From positions 21,970-85,969 of the forward strand of contig JBDRCU010000057.1 of assembly GCA_043821485.1 (NCBI GenBank): a stretch of DNA of 64,000 nucleotides, given 5' to 3'. Under the pieces are notes generated by a model. That model saw only the letters and a list, made by a program, of their open reading frames with translations, did no database searches and was not told the DNA's origin. Shown here in pieces: positions 53,809 to 62,432 of the stretch (position 1 is the first letter of the stretch; the number at the start of each line of letters is the position of its first letter). The position numbers and the translations under genes are program-made. The DNA is from JBDRCU01 sp043821485. Lineage in GTDB: Bacteria; Patescibacteriota; Minisyncoccia; 2-02-FULL-40-12; IGHO2-01-FULL-4-A.

Positions 53809-55095
53809 ATGACAAACAATAACAGCTATTTTAAGCACGATTATGGGAATGGTTTAAGACTTCTTACTGTTCCAATGAAAAGCACTAAGACGGTAACTGT
53901 TTTAGTTTTGGTGGCAACTGGTTCAAGATATGAGACAAGAGAGATAAATGGCATATCCCATTTCCTTGAGCATTTAATGTTCAAGGGAACTGATAAGCGA
54001 CCCGGAGCATTGGATATCTCAACAGAATTGGATGCGATAGGTGCAGACTACAATGCTTTTACCTCAAAAGAATACACAGGATATTATGTAAAATGCGCAT
54101 CAGAGAAATTAGATACTGCCTTAGATGTGATTTCTGATATTTTTCAAAATTCAAAATTTGATTCTAAAGAAATAGATAAAGAACGAGGAGCGATCAAAGA
54201 AGAAATAAATATGTATTTTGATACTCCGATGAGGTATGTGAATACTCTCTATGAAGAAGTAGCTTATGGAGATACTCCTTTGGGATGGGATATTGCAGGA
54301 CCAAAGAAAAATATCGATGACATTACCCGTGAACAAATCCTTGATTACTTCAATACCCACTATTTTGCACGCAATACCGTAATCTCTATAGCGGGGGATA
54401 TAGATAAGGATAAGGCAGTCGAAGAAGTCGGGAAATATTTTAACAATGTAAGAGAGCAAGACGAAGTAAATCCGAATTCATGGAAGAATGAACAAACCGA
54501 ACCTAGTTTAAAGATATTCCATAAGAAGACTGATCAGACACATTTAAATCTTGGGTTTAAGGCATATAATCGTTCTCATCCTAAGTTTCATGTTCAGGAA
54601 GTTACTTCTGTGCTTCTTGGTGCTGGTATGAGCTCGAGACTTTTTACAGAAGTAAGAGAGAAGCGAGGTCTTGCTTACCGAGTTAATGCAGGAGTATCTT
54701 CATATATCGAAGTAGGGGATTTCATAACGCAAGCAGGAATAACAAATGAAAAGATAGTTCCCGCAATCGAGGTGATACTGAATGAATACAAGAAATTGAC
54801 TGAAGAGTCAGTTCTGGAAAAAGAATTAAGAAAGACCAAAGATTACATTAAAGGTAAAACTGCTATAGGTCTTGAGGCGTCAGATGCACAGGCGTCGTAC
54901 TACGCAGATCAGGAATTACTGGAGAATAAGATTGAGACAGTTGAGGAGAAGCTCGAGAAATTCGATTCAGTTACTTCTGAAGAAATACAAACTATGGCTA
55001 AAGACGTATTCCAACCCAAGAATCTCAATGTTGCATTAATTGGGCCATTTAAGGATGATGATGAGAAGATTGCTCGAGTAGTCAAAGAGTGGTAA
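53809..55095 (+). CDS. M16 family zinc metallopeptidase
   Basis: 428 residues. The inverted zinc motif H51-F-L-E54-H55 in ISHFLEHLMFKG and the downstream Glu (ERGAIKEEINMYFDTP) identify the M16 peptidase (mitochondrial processing peptidase/YmxG-like). The C-terminal half (REKRGLAYRVNAGVSSYIEV) is the partner domain, so the protein is a complete subunit of typical length. No signal peptide. A TACGCT-like box lies just before ATG; no SD. Confidence 0.92.
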   Translation: MTNNNSYFKHDYGNGLRLLTVPMKSTKTVTVLVLVATGSRYETREINGISHFLEHLMFKGTDKRPGALDISTELDAIGADYNAFTSKEYTGYYVKCASEKLDTALDVISDIFQNSKFDSKEIDKERGAIKEEINMYFDTPMRYVNTLYEEVAYGDTPLGWDIAGPKKNIDDITREQILDYFNTHYFARNTVISIAGDIDKDKAVEEVGKYFNNVREQDEVNPNSWKNEQTEPSLKIFHKKTDQTHLNLGFKAYNRSHPKFHVQEVTSVLLGAGMSSRLFTEVREKRGLAYRVNAGVSSYIEVGDFITQAGITNEKIVPAIEVILNEYKKLTEESVLEKELRKTKDYIKGKTAIGLEASDAQASYYADQELLENKIETVEEKLEKFDSVTSEEIQTMAKDVFQPKNLNVALIGPFKDDDEKIARVVKEW

Positions 55096-55108
55096 TCTCT
55101 ACGATTAA

Positions 55109-55180
55109 GCCGGGGTAGCTCAGTGGTAGAGCAATGCTTTCGTAAAGCATAGGCCGTGAGTTCGAATCTCACCTCCGGCT
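55109..55180 (+). tRNA. tRNA-Thr (anticodon CGT)
   Basis: Cloverleaf: acceptor GCCGGGG/CTCCGGC, anticodon stem ATGCT/AGCAT with loop TTCGTAA (CGT, reads ACG), T-arm GTGAG-TTCGAAT-CTCAC, discriminator T. CCA is not encoded. It lies 13 nt after the M16 gene. Confidence 0.93.
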
Positions 55181-55204
55181 CAGAATAATACCTCTAAATG
55201 TGTT

Positions 55205-55232
55205 GAAGCGTCAGTCGGGGGACTGACGCTTC
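55205..55232. terminator. Strong stem-loop at the end of the 55267 island
   Basis: 12-bp stem GAAGCGTCAGTC/GACTGACGCTTC with loop GGGG. There is no clear T-run on either strand. It lies between tRNA-Thr and the small minus-strand gene. Confidence 0.55.
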
Positions 55233-55266
55233 TTCGCGTGAGCGGGGAACTTGAGGTGTACTCCTT

Positions 55267-55443
55267 TCATTTCGTTGGGGGTTTCTTATCAGTGATAGAT
55301 GGGAGGACCCTGTGAGGAGATGGAGGAGCTGTTCTCTGAGGGAAATAGTCGGTCTTTACCTCGAGACCGGTTATTGCTAGGTCCATGAGGGATTTGACTT
55401 CTTTTGTTTGATTCTCTGTCAGACTCTGATCCTTCGGATCCAT
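55267..55443 (-). CDS. Small island protein, 58 residues
   Basis: MDPKDQSLTENQTKEVKSL opens a hydrophilic, Pro/Thr-rich peptide ending TDKKPPTK. No domain is recognised. An excellent SD (AAAGGAGG) lies 8 nt before ATG, and a TACAAT box lies upstream. Composition is G+C-rich like the other islands. I consider it a real gene because of the SD and the flanking stem-loop; coding is not proven. Confidence 0.5.
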   Translation of the reverse strand: MDPKDQSLTENQTKEVKSLMDLAITGLEVKTDYFPQRTAPPSPHRVLPSITDKKPPTK

Positions 55444-55507
55444 GGGCGGGTCCTCCTTTCATTTCATTATTGTATCACATTTTATATTAATGTATGCTTT
55501 GTAGTAC

Positions 55508-56579
55508 ATGCAGACGATACGTGAAAAACTTGAAGATATAGCAGGTAAATTCCCGGCCATACGGGACCGTCTTTGACCTTGATGGAATAAAGATACAAAT
55601 TTCAGATATTGAGCTTGCTATGCAGGCGTCGGATTTCTGGAAAGATCATATTAAATCAGGCGAGATTTCAAAAGAACTTAACTCCTTGAAAGAGGAGCTT
55701 GGTGTTTGGGAGGGTTTTGAAGAAAAATTGGATGGATATTTACAGATGTCGGATGATGACTTGGTTAAGATTGAAGACGCGTTGACAGACTTTGAAAAGA
55801 ATTTTAAAAAACAGTATATAAAAGTATTTTTGTCGGGTAAGTATGATAAGAATGATGCAATAATGCATATACATGCTGGTGCAGGGGGAGTAGATGCAGC
55901 TGACTGGGCAGGGATGTTGCTTGAGATGTATCAGAAATATTGCGAGGATCATGGATATGAATTTACTGTATTGCATAAAGCATTGGGTGAACAAAAAGGA
56001 ATTAAGAATGCGACTGGGGAGATAAAAGGGAAATATGCTTTTGGTTATCTTAAAAAAGAATCAGGAGTTCATCGTTTAGTGCGTATTTCGCCATTTTCAG
56101 CCAAGTCTTTGCGTCATACATCCTTTGCAATGGTTGAACTTCTCCCTAAGATTGAATATACAAAGATGAATATTGATTCTGACGATTTGAAAATAGATAC
56201 TTTTAAATCATCTGGCCCGGGAGGACAAAATGTTAATAAGTTGGAAACTGCTGTTCGTATAACCCATACGCCAACAAATACAGTGGCTTCTGTGCAGTCA
56301 GAACGATCTCAAGCACAGAATAAAGAAAAAGCAATGATGCTTTTATCTTCAAAACTTGCTAAACTGTTAGAAGAACATAGAGTCAAAGAAGTTTCAGAAC
56401 TTCGTGGAAAATTAAAGGATCAGCAAATAGAATGGGGGAGCCAGATAAGGTCCTACGTATTGCATCCGTATCAAATGGTCAAGGATCATAGAACGAACAC
56501 CGAAGTAAGTAATATTGAAGGTGTCTTGCAAGGTGAACTTGATGAATTTATTGAAGCGGAGCTTACAGCAAATGATTAA
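55508..56579 (+). CDS. prfB: Peptide chain release factor 2, with programmed +1 frameshift
   Basis: Translation starts at ATG 55508 (MQTIREKLEDIAGKFPAI). It reads CTT-TGA at 55571-55576, where a +1 shift (CTT-T-GAC) continues at 55575 into the long frame, giving join(55508..55573, 55575..56579), 356 residues, normal for RF2. The tripeptide context SGPGGQNVNK holds the GGQ peptidyl-hydrolysis motif. RF2 recognises UGA and UAA; scarcity of RF2 slows termination at the internal UGA and promotes the shift. It overlaps ftsE by 8 nt. Confidence 0.93.
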
Positions 56580-57252
56580 ACTCGAAGATGTAACCAAAAC
56601 ATATAATTCCAATTCAGTCGTTTTAGACGATGTTAGTTTTCATATTAAAAAAAGAGAGTTTGTTTCTTTGGTTGGGTTATCCGGCGCAGGCAAGTCAACT
56701 TTATTCAAGTTACTCACGAGAGAAGCTAGGCCGACATCGGGAGTTATAATTATTGATGGTGTTAACATTGAAGATATTCAGGATAAAGACATTCCATCAT
56801 TCAGGAGAAATTTTGGTACGATTTTTCAGGACTTTAAATTATTGGCCAATAAGACTGCCTTCGAGAATGTAGCTTTTGCGATGGAGGTTTCGGGCAGTAC
56901 AGATGAAGAGGTAGCCAAAGATGTACCACAGATTCTTGCAATAGTCGGACTCAAAGATAAAGGAGAGCATTTTCCTAATGAATTGTCCGGTGGAGAGAAA
57001 CAACGCCTTGCAATAGCCAGAGCAATGATACATCGTCCTAAAATATTGCTTGCTGACGAGCCAACAGGAAATTTAGATGTTGTAAATAGCTATGATGTGA
57101 TAAAATTACTTTTGAAAATAAACGAGTTTGGTACTACGGTTATTCTGGCTACGCATGATACAATGGTAGTGAACCGTATTGGTAAAAGAGTTATTAGCAT
57201 TGATCGCGGTAAGATCATAAGAGATCAAGCCGAAGGCAAATATGTCATATAG
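56572..57252 (+). CDS. ftsE: Cell division ATP-binding protein FtsE
   Basis: 226 residues from ATG 56572, overlapping the prfB stop; an upstream in-frame ATG at 56515 would give an atypical extension. Walker A GLSGAGKSTLFKLL, signature LSGGEKQRLAIARAM and Walker B ILLADEPTGNLD are present. With FtsX it forms the complex that activates cell-wall hydrolases during division. It overlaps ftsX by 11 nt. Confidence 0.93.
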   Translation: MIKLEDVTKTYNSNSVVLDDVSFHIKKREFVSLVGLSGAGKSTLFKLLTREARPTSGVIIIDGVNIEDIQDKDIPSFRRNFGTIFQDFKLLANKTAFENVAFAMEVSGSTDEEVAKDVPQILAIVGLKDKGEHFPNELSGGEKQRLAIARAMIHRPKILLADEPTGNLDVVNSYDVIKLLLKINEFGTTVILATHDTMVVNRIGKRVISIDRGKIIRDQAEGKYVI

Positions 57253-58138
57253 CAGAGTATTCAAAACAGGGTGGATTAATTTTAAACGCAATAGCTACTT
57301 GAGTTTTGCTGCAGTTGGAATTATGACAGTTGCACTGATTCTTTTTGTAGGGTTGCTCGGATTTCAATTTCTGTCTTCAAATGTTGTTGCAAGTTTGGAA
57401 GATAAAGTTGACATCAGCGTATACTTTGAAATAGAATCAGATCCGGCAGATATTCTGTCGGTAAAAAATCAAGTAGAAGCATTAGACAATGTTACTGAAG
57501 TTGAATATATATCTCGCGAACGAGCTCTTGAAATATTTAGAGAACGCAGAGGACACGATCCACTGATCGAAGACTCTCTCGAAGAGCTGGGAGACAATCC
57601 ATTTCGCGCTTCGCTTAATATTGGCGCAACAGATCCATCAGAGTATTCAACAATTGTAAGCTTCCTTGAGAATCCAAGATTTAGTTCAATGATTAACAAA
57701 ATTATCGAGAATCCGGATGTTATAGAGCGTGTTATTGGAATATCAGGAGCAATTAGGAATGGAGCGCTTATTTCAATCTTAATTCTTGCCGTGATAGCAG
57801 TTCTCGTGACGTTTAATACTATAAGGCTTACAATCTATAGCCAGAAGCAAGAGATTGAAGTTATGCGTCTTGTGGGAGCAACTAATTGGCATATTAGGGG
57901 GCCGTATGTGGTTGAAGGGGGATACTATGGGATATTTGCGGGATTACTCGCATTAGCGATATCATATCCAGTGACATATTTCATTTCACAAAAATTAATG
58001 ATTTTTATCCCCGAAGTAGATATATTCGGATACTTTGTAAGCAATTGGTGGCAGGTGATGATATTGACCCTTGTACTAGGGTCAATCATGGGAATGGTTT
58101 CAAGTATGATAGCTATAAGGAGGCATTTGAAGGTGTAG
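57242..58138 (+). CDS. ftsX: Cell division protein FtsX
   Basis: 298 residues. One N-terminal transmembrane segment, an extracytoplasmic domain (SVYFEIESDPADILSVKNQV; EYISRERALEIFRERRG) and three C-terminal transmembrane segments (LISILILAVIAVLVTFNTIR ... GSIMGMVSSMIAIRRHLKV) make the FtsX topology. It is the partner of FtsE. The LysM/M23 peptidase at 17678 is a possible target hydrolase (inference). Confidence 0.92.
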   Translation: MSYSRVFKTGWINFKRNSYLSFAAVGIMTVALILFVGLLGFQFLSSNVVASLEDKVDISVYFEIESDPADILSVKNQVEALDNVTEVEYISRERALEIFRERRGHDPLIEDSLEELGDNPFRASLNIGATDPSEYSTIVSFLENPRFSSMINKIIENPDVIERVIGISGAIRNGALISILILAVIAVLVTFNTIRLTIYSQKQEIEVMRLVGATNWHIRGPYVVEGGYYGIFAGLLALAISYPVTYFISQKLMIFIPEVDIFGYFVSNWWQVMILTLVLGSIMGMVSSMIAIRRHLKV

Positions 58139-58226
58139 AATTTTTATTGTAATTAAATCTTGTCTTTACGTTCGTCTTGCGAAAAGCCCTTTTTTGGGGT
58201 AATTTTAATCTATCATGGACTAGTAT

Positions 58227-58300
58227 TGCCAGGTCGTCCAGCGGTAGGACGCATGACTCTGAATCATGAAACCGGGGTTCGAATCCCTGCCTGGCAGCCA
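58227..58300 (+). tRNA. tRNA-Gln (anticodon CTG)
   Basis: Acceptor TGCCAGG/CCTGGCA, anticodon stem CATGA/TCATG with loop CTCTGAA (CTG, reads CAG), T-loop TTCGAAT, discriminator G. CCA is encoded (58298-58300), unlike the other two tRNAs here. Confidence 0.93.
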
Positions 58301-58319
58301 AATATTTAACCAAATTATT

Positions 58320-58712
58320 ATGAATGGATATATAACGAATATAGAAAGAGCAACGAAGGAAAACGAAGATTATCGCAGAGTGCTTTATACGAGTAAGAAT
58401 AGTCAACTTGTCGTTATGAGTATTAAGCCCGGAGACGAGATAGGGGAGGAGATTCATGATCTTGATCAATTTATACGAATTGAAGAAGGCAAAGGAAAGG
58501 TGATTCTTGATGGCAAAGAAACTGAAGTGGCAGACGACGATGCAGTCGTCATACCAAGTGGCACAAATCATAATGTCATAAACACTGGAGGCAAAGATCT
58601 CAAGCTTTATTCCATTTATTCGCCTCCGGAGCATCGCGATGGCGTGATTCATAAAACAAAAGCCGAAGGGGAGGCAGATGACGAACATTTTGACGGTAAG
58701 ACGACAGAGTAG
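58320..58712 (+). CDS. Cupin-domain protein
   Basis: 130 residues from ATG 58320. Cupin motifs: QLVVMSIKPGDEIGEEIHDL (motif 1 with acid and His) and DAVVIPSGTNHNVINTGGK (motif 2). It resembles small mannose-6-phosphate-isomerase-like cupins. Metal binding is likely; the substrate is unknown. It follows tRNA-Gln. Confidence 0.85.
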   Translation: MNGYITNIERATKENEDYRRVLYTSKNSQLVVMSIKPGDEIGEEIHDLDQFIRIEEGKGKVILDGKETEVADDDAVVIPSGTNHNVINTGGKDLKLYSIYSPPEHRDGVIHKTKAEGEADDEHFDGKTTE

Positions 58713-58738
58713 GGATTCAAATTTTATCCAATAATTGT

Positions 58739-59680
58739 ATGAATTCACAGGCCCTCTTATACAAATTAAGCCGTTCATATGTATTTGTTCTCGTAATTGC
58801 GCTTGCGATTGGGATTTTCTTTTCCGAGCATACTGTGTTTCTAGCGCCATACAGTACGTGGTTTTTGGCGGGGATATTCTTCCTTACTGCATTGAAAATT
58901 GATTTTAAGGAATTTCTTAGATACTGCAAGGGTGTAAAGATGATTGTCGTAGGGAATCTTCTTATGCTGATTTTGTTCCCAATTGCTGTCTATTATATTA
59001 CTGATGCCATTGCTCCGTCGCTTGCAATAGCATTCTTGATTCTTGCTGCAATGCCTTCCGGCATGACCGTGCCATTAGTTGCTCAAATATGCGGAGGTAA
59101 GCAAAGTTTGGCACTTGTATTTGCTATCTCTACATCGCTTCTTGCGCCATTTACTGTGCCACTTGTAATTAAATTATTGATTGGCGGTGCGATTTCTGTA
59201 AGTTTTCTATCCATGTTTCTTTCTCTTGCAAAGATCATTTTTATACCATTTATCCTTGCGAATATTATTAAATATCTATGGCAGAAAGAAACTGAGCCAG
59301 CTTATAAAACATTCACACCTATATCTATTTTATTGCTAGGGCTCTTGATAGTTGGCGTGTCTGCGAAGCAGGCAGATCAGATTGTATTAGGACAGCAGGG
59401 GGATTTTATCAGGTATATTATTGGACTTTTTATTTTGTTTATTGTTTTTCATATTGTTGGATACTTTGCGATTTTTTGGAGATCAAGAGAAGATCGTGTG
59501 ACAATTACAGTTGCATTAACATATATGAATTTTACATTAGCTATCTATCTGGTAGGAGAGTTCTTTACTGAACCCAATATATTAATACCTGTTGTTCTTT
59601 CTGTGATTCCCTGGAGCATATTGATAGTTCCATTTAAATTAATAGTTGATAGATTCGGGTTCGTTAATCACGATAAATGA
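58739..59680 (+). CDS. Bile acid:sodium symporter (BASS) family transporter
   Basis: 313 residues, about nine to ten transmembrane segments. The BASS pattern is seen in FLILAAMPSGMTVPLVAQIC (crossover helix) and VALTYMNFTLAIYLVGEFF. Family members move anions with sodium; the substrate is unknown. It lies 26 nt after the cupin gene. Confidence 0.8.
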   Translation: MNSQALLYKLSRSYVFVLVIALAIGIFFSEHTVFLAPYSTWFLAGIFFLTALKIDFKEFLRYCKGVKMIVVGNLLMLILFPIAVYYITDAIAPSLAIAFLILAAMPSGMTVPLVAQICGGKQSLALVFAISTSLLAPFTVPLVIKLLIGGAISVSFLSMFLSLAKIIFIPFILANIIKYLWQKETEPAYKTFTPISILLLGLLIVGVSAKQADQIVLGQQGDFIRYIIGLFILFIVFHIVGYFAIFWRSREDRVTITVALTYMNFTLAIYLVGEFFTEPNILIPVVLSVIPWSILIVPFKLIVDRFGFVNHDK

Positions 59681-59870
59681 TGGAAATGGGTTTTTCTTGA
59701 CTTCTTCTTGGTATCCCATATCCTTTAGAAGGTGAACAAATTTGTTATTGTTCAGCCATCTTTTTCCTGTTTGGGAGTACCGGAATCATTTCGATTTTCC
59801 CGGTGCAGGAGAAAAGTCGTGTAAATCCGTGCCTTGAGTTTTCGAGGCGCAGAAGCAAAGGAGATGTCCG

Positions 59871-61190
59871 ATGAAGAGCTTTCGGTTTCTGATCGTGGTA
59901 GTTTGCTACATGTTCCTCTCTTTCCGGGCCGATGCGCAGCAGTCCCAATGCGGGGACGTGATCGTTGCGATGGACGGCATCAACACCTGCCCTCCCAGTG
60001 AAGCCTACATGGCCGTTCAAGACGGGTTGTGGGTGTTCAGCTGGGAAGTAGAGGCAGATTTGCAGGATCCTTTAGAGTTTGTTGCTTTGGACTATTGCAC
60101 GGAATATGATCAGGATCCGGAAACGGATGACTGGATATTGACATCATTTACCCCTCTGATGGAAGAATTGCGTTTCGACTTGATGAGCGGTAATTTCCCC
60201 GAGGAGTGCAGGGATTTATGTCCGGATCGAGCTGCAGGGGTTTTCTACTTTGATAGCATCGATCATCGTTTCAGGGGAGCTGGCGACTTCCTGTTGCAGT
60301 ATGGATCCGAAGTCAAAAGGAGTATCGTTCTCTTCCTTGGACCCAGATATGAAGGGGAGGATGACGATCTCTGGGATGTTTTCCTGACCTCCAAGTCATA
60401 CAAGGATCAGGGGATCATCGTCTGGGTGGTCGGACTTGGTTTAGCGGATCTTCTAAGCGACGACTTGGATCGTTCCAAGGAGTACATCAAGAAAATCGCA
60501 ACGTTGGGAGATCATGACTTCTATGACGCTACCAGCGTGGTATCAATGGATGTTTTCGTTCGCGGTACCTTGAGCGACATCCGTTCCCGTAACTGCAATT
60601 GCGGAAACGGAGATATCGACTTCATAGGCGTTTGGGACGGAGTAGAAACTTGGGAGGAGTGCGATCCCCCAAGTGATGTTTGTACTCTTTGGTGTAGCGA
60701 ACCAGAGTGCGGAAATCATATTCGGGAGTGTCTTGAAGAGTGCGACGATGCGCTCGACACTATTGAGCCGAATATGTGCCGTCCGGATTGTACAGTACCG
60801 TTTTGCGGCGATGGAGTCGTTGATAACGAACCTCCGTATTGGGAGGCATGTGACGACGGTCTTGATCCGAATGAGTTTTGTGAGGCATGCCAGTTGGTTT
60901 GCGAGCCCGAAGAGCTTCGGCCAGTTGAAGGCGTTCTGGCAATAAAGGCAGACCAGAACGTTGAATTTTCTTGGTCTCCAGTGTCAGGCGCTACGGGGTA
61001 CACGGTTCTATCCGTCAGTGCGCGGGTTCACATCCCCGATGCACATTCAGGGAATCCGCATGCTACAGAAGCGTGTGTGCCGGGGGAGGGTCAGAGTTGG
61101 TGTACGGACACTGATGCTGTTCTGCCTTCCGGTTCTGCCCGTTTTTATCAAGTGCGAGCCAGTTGTGAAGGTAGGGAAGCGCCGGAATAA
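59871..61190 (+). CDS. Secreted Cys-rich protein with DUF4215-type repeats (island gene)
   Basis: 439 residues. An N-terminal signal peptide (SFRFLIVVVCYMFLSFRADA) with a probable cut after ADA. Residues about 25-240 have a possible vWA-like fold (SIVLFLGPRYE, IIVWVVGLGLADL) but no clear MIDAS. Residues about 245-345 carry Cys-rich segments of the DUF4215/myxococcal type (CGDGVVDN, WEACDDG). A fibronectin-III-like C-terminus (FSWSPVSGATGYTVL) follows. An SD (AAAGGAG) lies 7 nt before ATG. It is the largest island, G+C-rich, with a stem-loop at its end. The domain mix is unlike its neighbours, suggesting transfer. Confidence 0.7.
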   Translation: MKSFRFLIVVVCYMFLSFRADAQQSQCGDVIVAMDGINTCPPSEAYMAVQDGLWVFSWEVEADLQDPLEFVALDYCTEYDQDPETDDWILTSFTPLMEELRFDLMSGNFPEECRDLCPDRAAGVFYFDSIDHRFRGAGDFLLQYGSEVKRSIVLFLGPRYEGEDDDLWDVFLTSKSYKDQGIIVWVVGLGLADLLSDDLDRSKEYIKKIATLGDHDFYDATSVVSMDVFVRGTLSDIRSRNCNCGNGDIDFIGVWDGVETWEECDPPSDVCTLWCSEPECGNHIRECLEECDDALDTIEPNMCRPDCTVPFCGDGVVDNEPPYWEACDDGLDPNEFCEACQLVCEPEELRPVEGVLAIKADQNVEFSWSPVSGATGYTVLSVSARVHIPDAHSGNPHATEACVPGEGQSWCTDTDAVLPSGSARFYQVRASCEGREAPE

Positions 61191-61234
61191 GAGACCTTCA
61201 CGCACAGACAGCGTGCAGAAGAAGAGCACCTTGG

Positions 61235-61279
61235 CCGTGGGTCTGTGAAAGTGGTGTTTCCACTTTTGCCGACCCACGG
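61235..61279 (+). terminator. Large stem-loop after the secreted island gene
   Basis: CCGTGGGTC/GACCCACGG (61235-61243, 61271-61279) with an inner AAAGTGG/CCACTTT. There is no clear T-run. Probably a terminator. Confidence 0.6.
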
Positions 61280-61370
61280 TCTCTCAATACAACTTTTGGT
61301 TAATTTTTATTTGTCTTCGATAGGAGAGAGGATTTGATATAATAGAAGATATAAATATTTAGAATTTTGT

Positions 61371-62432
61371 ATGCCTAATCACGAATTATTAAACTATATA
61401 CGAAAAGAACTTGAGCGCGGGGTAAGCGAGAAGGATCTTCGTATTGCTCTTGATAGGATTGGGTGGAATGAAGATGAGATTGAGGAAGCTTTTAAAATCA
61501 ATGGAAGTAAGGGCACAGGCGTGGAAAACGGGGGAGAGCGTTATGCTATTGAGACGCGTAATCTGACTAAATATTATGGCAAGGCGCGAGGCGTCAAAGA
61601 TTTGAATTTGCGGATTAAAGAAGGCGAGATATTCGGTTTTCTTGGTCCTAATGGTGCTGGCAAGACAACTACGATTAGATTACTTTTGCATTTAATCAAT
61701 CCAACAAGCGGTGAAGCATATATTTTTAATACTGATGTGAAGGAAGATTATCCGTATGTTTTGAGTAATATAGGGTATCTAGCCGGAGATATTAATCTCT
61801 ATGATAAATATACAGGCAGACAGCTTTTGGACTTTGCTTCACAATTCTATAACAATTCTAAAGAATACAAAGAAAATCTGATAAACCGTCTTGAATGCAA
61901 TATGGATACTCCGTTTAAAAATCTTTCAAGAGGTAATAGGCAGAAGATTGGTATATTGTTAGCGCTTTTTTATAAACCAAGACTTGTTATTCTGGATGAA
62001 CCAACATCAGGACTAGACCCGTTAACGCAAAATGAGCTTTACGATATTTTACTTGATCTTAAGCGCGATGGTATAACTATATTTTTTTCATCGCATAACT
62101 TACCAGAGGTTGAACGAATTTGTGATCGTATAGGGATAATCCGCGATGGAGAGATTGTTAATGTTGAAACAATTAAAGAACTTCGCGCGCATAGGCGAAA
62201 AATAGTTGAGATATATTTTAATGGTGAATATCTTGAAGTGCCATTCATGCAATTGCATGGCATTGAAATAATTGAAGACGGCAAAGACTATGTCCGTATG
62301 TATGTTAAGAGTGCCACGCTTGGACCATTGCTTAAGTTGCTGACGCATTACGATATCAAAGATATTAATATATCGTTTCCTGATCTGGAAAATGTATTTA
62401 TGAAATATTATGGCGACACCCAACATGGATAA
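61371..62432 (+). CDS. ABC transporter ATP-binding protein with an N-terminal helical domain
   Basis: 353 residues. Residues 1-45 (LLNYIRKELERGVSEKDLRI ... GWNEDEIEEAF) match in pattern the N-terminal domain of the two surface proteases at 32633 and 35831. The ATPase domain (about 57-280) has Walker A GPNGAGKTTTIRLL, signature LSRGNRQKIGILLA and Walker B LVILDEPTSGLD. It pairs with the ABC-2 permease downstream (23-nt overlap). The substrate is unknown. Confidence 0.92.
   Translation: MPNHELLNYIRKELERGVSEKDLRIALDRIGWNEDEIEEAFKINGSKGTGVENGGERYAIETRNLTKYYGKARGVKDLNLRIKEGEIFGFLGPNGAGKTTTIRLLLHLINPTSGEAYIFNTDVKEDYPYVLSNIGYLAGDINLYDKYTGRQLLDFASQFYNNSKEYKENLINRLECNMDTPFKNLSRGNRQKIGILLALFYKPRLVILDEPTSGLDPLTQNELYDILLDLKRDGITIFFSSHNLPEVERICDRIGIIRDGEIVNVETIKELRAHRRKIVEIYFNGEYLEVPFMQLHGIEIIEDGKDYVRMYVKSATLGPLLKLLTHYDIKDINISFPDLENVFMKYYGDTQHG

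Noticed and set aside
2302..61290. Integron cassette (attC) explanation for the islands
   Set aside because: No consistent attC core (GTTRRRY / RYYYAAC) or integron integrase is seen, and the islands are dispersed rather than arrayed.
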